From an uncultured Thermomonas sp. (lineage in GTDB: Bacteria > Pseudomonadota > Gammaproteobacteria > Xanthomonadales > Xanthomonadaceae), in NCBI GenBank assembly GCA_946480065.1, contig CAMLJA010000017.1, forward strand, positions 1 to 15,163: a DNA stretch of 15,163 nt. The letters run 5' to 3'. The notes under the pieces were generated by a model, which saw only the letters and a list, made by a program, of their open reading frames with translations, did not search any database and was not told the origin of the DNA. Of this stretch, positions 11,437 to 15,163 are shown one piece after another. The first letter of the stretch is position 1, and every line of letters begins with the position of its first letter. The position numbers were made by a program, and so were the translations under genes.

Positions 11437-13560
11437 TCACCAGATCCTGACCCGCGCCTCCGGCGCCAGGTACAGCTTCTGCTCCGGGCCGACCTTGAAG
11501 GCGTCGTACCAGGCGTCGATGTTGCGCACCGTCAGCGCGCGCCAGCGGCCCGGCGCGTGCCCGTCGCCGACCACCTGCGCGCGCAGCGCGGCGTCGCGCT
11601 GCTTGGCGCGCCACGCCTGCGCGTAGGCCAGGAAGAAGCGCTGGTCGCCGGTCATGCCGTCGATCACCGGCGCCGGCTTGCCGCCCAGCGACTTGTGGTA
11701 CGCCCGGTAGGCCGCCTGCAGGCCGGCCACGTCGGCGATGTTCTCGCCCAGCGTCTGCCTGCCGTTGATGTGCAGCCCGGGCAGCGCCTCGTAGGCGTCG
11801 TACTGCGCGACCAGGCGGTCGGTGGCGGTCTTGAAGTGGGCGGCGTCCTCCGGCGTCCACCAGTTGCGCAGGCGGCCCTCGGCGTCGAACTCCGAACCGA
11901 GGTTGTCGAAGCCGTGGCTGACCTCGTGGCCGATCACCGCGCCGATCGCGCCGTAGTTGGCGGCGTCGTCCGCGGCCGGGTCGAAGAACGGGGCCTCCAG
12001 GATCGCGGCCGGGAAGTTCATCGCGTTCTGCAGCGGCAGCTGCACCGCGTTGACCGTTTGCGGCGTCATCCACCATTCCTTGCGGTCCGGGGCCTTGCCC
12101 AGCTTCGCCACCTGGTGGCGGTATTCCGCCTGCTCGGCGCGCAGGGCGTTGCCCAGCGCGTCGTCGCGCTTGACCTCGAACGCGGAGTAGTCGCGCCAGC
12201 TGTCCGGGTAGCCCACCGAGACCAGCATGGTCTCCGCCTTGTGCTTGGCGGTCTGCCGGGTCTCCGGCGTCATCCACTCCAGCTTGTCCACGCCCTCGCG
12301 GAAGGTGGCCAGGATGTTGTCGACCATCGCCTCCACCCGCGCCTTGGAGCTGGCGGGGAAGTACTGCTTCACGTACAGCTGGCCGATGGCGTCGCCCAGC
12401 GCGCCGTCGGTGGCGGCCAGCGCGCGCTTCCAGCGGTCGCGCTGCTGGGTGGTGCCGTTGAGCTGGGTGCCGTAGAAGCCGAAGCGCAGGTCCGCGTACG
12501 CCTTGGGCAGGAGCGCGGCGCTGTGGTTGATGGCGTGGAAGCGCAGGTAGTCCTTCCAGGCCTGGAGTGGCTCGCCGGCGACCAGGGCGGACAGCTTGGC
12601 GATCGCATCCGGCTGCCAGGCGAAGACCGTCTGCTGGCCGGCCAGGCCGGCGCCGTCGAAGAACGCGGCCCAGTCGATCCCCGGCGCCTTCTTGGCGAAG
12701 TCCACGACCGGCCACGGGTTGTTCGCCTTGTGGATGTCCTGGCTGTCGACCACGTTGGCGTGCGCGCGGGCGATCTTCATCTCCAGGTCGAAGATCTCCT
12801 TCGCCTTGCTGTCGGCGTCGGCGTCGCCGGCCAGCTTCAGCACGTCGGCGATGTACTTGCGGTAGGCGTCGCGGTTGGCGGCCATGGCCTTGTCGCCGGC
12901 CAGGTAGTACTCGCGGTCGGGCATGCCCAGGCCGCCCTGCATCAGGTAGCCGACGTTCTTGGACGGATCCTCCAGGCCCTGCGCCACGAACAGGCCGAAC
13001 AGGTTCTCGGTGTAGAAGTTGGTGGCGTTCAGCGGGTCGGTGTCGGCGCGCAGCGCCCCGCCCAGCCAGCGCGACAGCGCGGCCTTGTCGGCGATCGCCT
13101 CGATCCCGTCCAGCTTCGGCTGCAGCGGCGCCAGCCCGCGGGCCTCGATCCCGGCCTCGTCCATGTAGGCGGCGTAGTAGTCGGCGATCTTGCGCTGGTC
13201 GGTGCCGGCGGCCGGGTTGGCCTTCTCCAGCCCCTGCACCAGGTCGGACAGGCGCTTTTCGGCCTTCTCGAACACGCTGTAGAACACGCCGGTGCTGGCG
13301 CGGTCGGGCGGGATCTCGGTGGCCTGCTTCCATGCGCCGTTGGCGTAGGCGTCGAAGTCGTCGCCCGGCTGCACGCTCTTGTCGATGCCGGCCAGGTCGA
13401 TCCCGGAGGTGGGCGCGGCCGGGGCGGGCGCGGCGGCCGGCGCCTGCGCGGTGGCGTCCGGGGCGCGGTCGCCGCGGTCGCAGGCGGCCAGGGTGGCGGC
13501 GGACAGCGCGCAGAGCAGGGCGAGCGCCAGCGGGGCGCGGCGGAGGGTCGGGCGGGTCAT
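11437..13560 (-). CDS. M13-family zinc metallopeptidase lipoprotein (neprilysin/PepO type), 707 aa
   Basis: A gluzincin endopeptidase of the neprilysin/PepO family that cleaves short peptides outside the cytoplasm. The lipoprotein signal has lipobox L-A-A-C27 and is followed by an Ala/Pro linker to about residue 50. The N-terminal M13 domain starts at GIDLAGIDKSVQPGDDFDAYANGAW. The zinc site is H545-E546-V-S-H549 (IGHEVSHGFD), with E606 and D610 in GENIADVAG. The substrate-binding NAMNF (512-516) replaces the usual NAYY/F motif, and the C-terminus ends RVRIW. The active site is complete and the length is normal for bacterial members. D28 directly after the lipid cysteine is an inner-membrane retention signal in Enterobacteria. 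I chose ATG 13560 for the signal peptide; the frame stays open to 13695, overlapping the acs start. It is divergent from acs and convergent with the BLUF gene. Confidence 0.93.
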   Translation of the reverse strand: MTRPTLRRAPLALALLCALSAATLAACDRGDRAPDATAQAPAAAPAPAAPTSGIDLAGIDKSVQPGDDFDAYANGAWKQATEIPPDRASTGVFYSVFEKAEKRLSDLVQGLEKANPAAGTDQRKIADYYAAYMDEAGIEARGLAPLQPKLDGIEAIADKAALSRWLGGALRADTDPLNATNFYTENLFGLFVAQGLEDPSKNVGYLMQGGLGMPDREYYLAGDKAMAANRDAYRKYIADVLKLAGDADADSKAKEIFDLEMKIARAHANVVDSQDIHKANNPWPVVDFAKKAPGIDWAAFFDGAGLAGQQTVFAWQPDAIAKLSALVAGEPLQAWKDYLRFHAINHSAALLPKAYADLRFGFYGTQLNGTTQQRDRWKRALAATDGALGDAIGQLYVKQYFPASSKARVEAMVDNILATFREGVDKLEWMTPETRQTAKHKAETMLVSVGYPDSWRDYSAFEVKRDDALGNALRAEQAEYRHQVAKLGKAPDRKEWWMTPQTVNAVQLPLQNAMNFPAAILEAPFFDPAADDAANYGAIGAVIGHEVSHGFDNLGSEFDAEGRLRNWWTPEDAAHFKTATDRLVAQYDAYEALPGLHINGRQTLGENIADVAGLQAAYRAYHKSLGGKPAPVIDGMTGDQRFFLAYAQAWRAKQRDAALRAQVVGDGHAPGRWRALTVRNIDAWYDAFKVGPEQKLYLAPEARVRIW

Positions 13561-13571
13561 GCGGGGGTACC

Positions 13572-13591
13572 TCGCGGGGGTGACCCCGCGA
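13572..13591. promoter_or_regulatory. Perfect palindrome in front of the M13 peptidase gene, possible operator or leader hairpin
   Basis: TCGCGGGG (13572-13579) and CCCCGCGA (13584-13591) form an 8-bp inverted repeat around GTGA, 11 bases upstream of the peptidase ATG at 13560. A weak -10-like CACTAT (minus strand, 13596-13591) abuts its upstream edge. It could be a repressor site over the start of transcription or a hairpin near the ribosome site; no Shine-Dalgarno is visible. In such GC-rich DNA chance cannot be excluded. Confidence 0.4.
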
Positions 13592-13636
13592 TAGTGGGAC
13601 CTGCCGGCGTAGGAACATGTGCAGGAAGTCAGCCCT

Positions 13637-13650
13637 CCCGCGACCGCGGG
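13637..13650. repeat. Interrupted palindrome CCCGCG-AC-CGCGGG in the acs/peptidase promoter region
   Basis: Two exact 6-base arms separated by AC lie midway in the 133-base gap between the divergent peptidase and acs starts. They are followed by TTGCGG (13651-13656), which could serve as a -35 for acs, though no AT-rich -10 follows. Possible regulator site; weak. Confidence 0.25.
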
Positions 13651-13662
13651 TTGCGGCACACT

Positions 13663-13690
13663 GGGCCGGTCCACCGCCGGCCCGGAGGGA
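13663..13690 (+). promoter_or_regulatory. acs ribosome binding site next to a 7-bp hairpin
   Basis: GGAGG (13684-13688), within GGAGGGA, sits five bases before the acs ATG and is one of the clearest ribosome sites in the window. It is directly preceded by GGGCCGG (13663-13669) and CCGGCCC (13677-13683), which can form a 7-bp hairpin with a 7-base loop. The hairpin ends exactly where the ribosome site begins, leaving the site exposed. Confidence 0.5.
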
Positions 13691-13693
13691 GCC

Positions 13694-15163
<1,470 letters not shown>

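Overview
The window is a very GC-rich (roughly 70% by eye), densely packed chromosomal segment of a Gram-negative bacterium. Protein resemblances (Tdk, Rep, class C acid phosphatase lipoprotein, ECF sigma factor/Ser-Thr kinase pair, DesA-like desaturase, M13 peptidase lipoprotein, Acs) fit the Xanthomonadaceae/Lysobacteraceae (Lysobacter, Luteimonas, Xanthomonas or Stenotrophomonas relatives). That placement is inference from remembered family sequences. I see no insertion sequence, prophage, tRNA, rRNA or CRISPR array.

Layout, left to right. The 5' end of an unidentified minus-strand gene (1-133) is joined stop-to-start to a lipoprotein of unknown function (133-1089). A terminator and a short AT-richer island (1141-1289) separate these from a minus-strand class C acid phosphatase lipoprotein (1290-2186) and Rep helicase (2237-4255). 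Thymidine kinase tdk (4309-4929) is divergent from rep. It converges, with 6 bp between stop codons, on a minus-strand signalling pair: an ECF sigma factor (7767-8345) followed by a membrane Ser/Thr kinase with a TPR-like C-terminal part (4936-7743). mutM/fpg (8413-9240, minus) is divergent from a plus-strand cluster: fatty acid desaturase (9351-10553), secreted three-EF-hand protein (10556-10900) and a BLUF blue-light receptor (10923-11396). A 10-bp hairpin separates BLUF from a convergent M13 metallopeptidase lipoprotein (11437-13560). That gene is divergent from acs, acetyl-CoA synthetase (13694 to the window end, cut off after 490 codons).

How the genes may work together. Most are housekeeping: DNA repair and replication (Rep, MutM), nucleotide salvage (Tdk, and perhaps the acid phosphatase, which can dephosphorylate nucleotides outside the inner membrane), and acetate activation (Acs). 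Two parts look more specialised. The sigma/kinase pair resembles the class in which a kinase phosphorylates a threonine in an ECF sigma factor that lacks the usual acidic region-2 motif; the sigma factor here lacks that motif and has threonines in the right place. The desaturase/EF-hand/BLUF cluster puts a complete blue-light sensor and a calcium-binding protein next to a membrane-lipid enzyme, which may be an undescribed functional pairing. Smaller points are a thymidine kinase that has lost most of its zinc ligands, and several -10-like hexamers placed so close to start codons that the transcripts would be leaderless.
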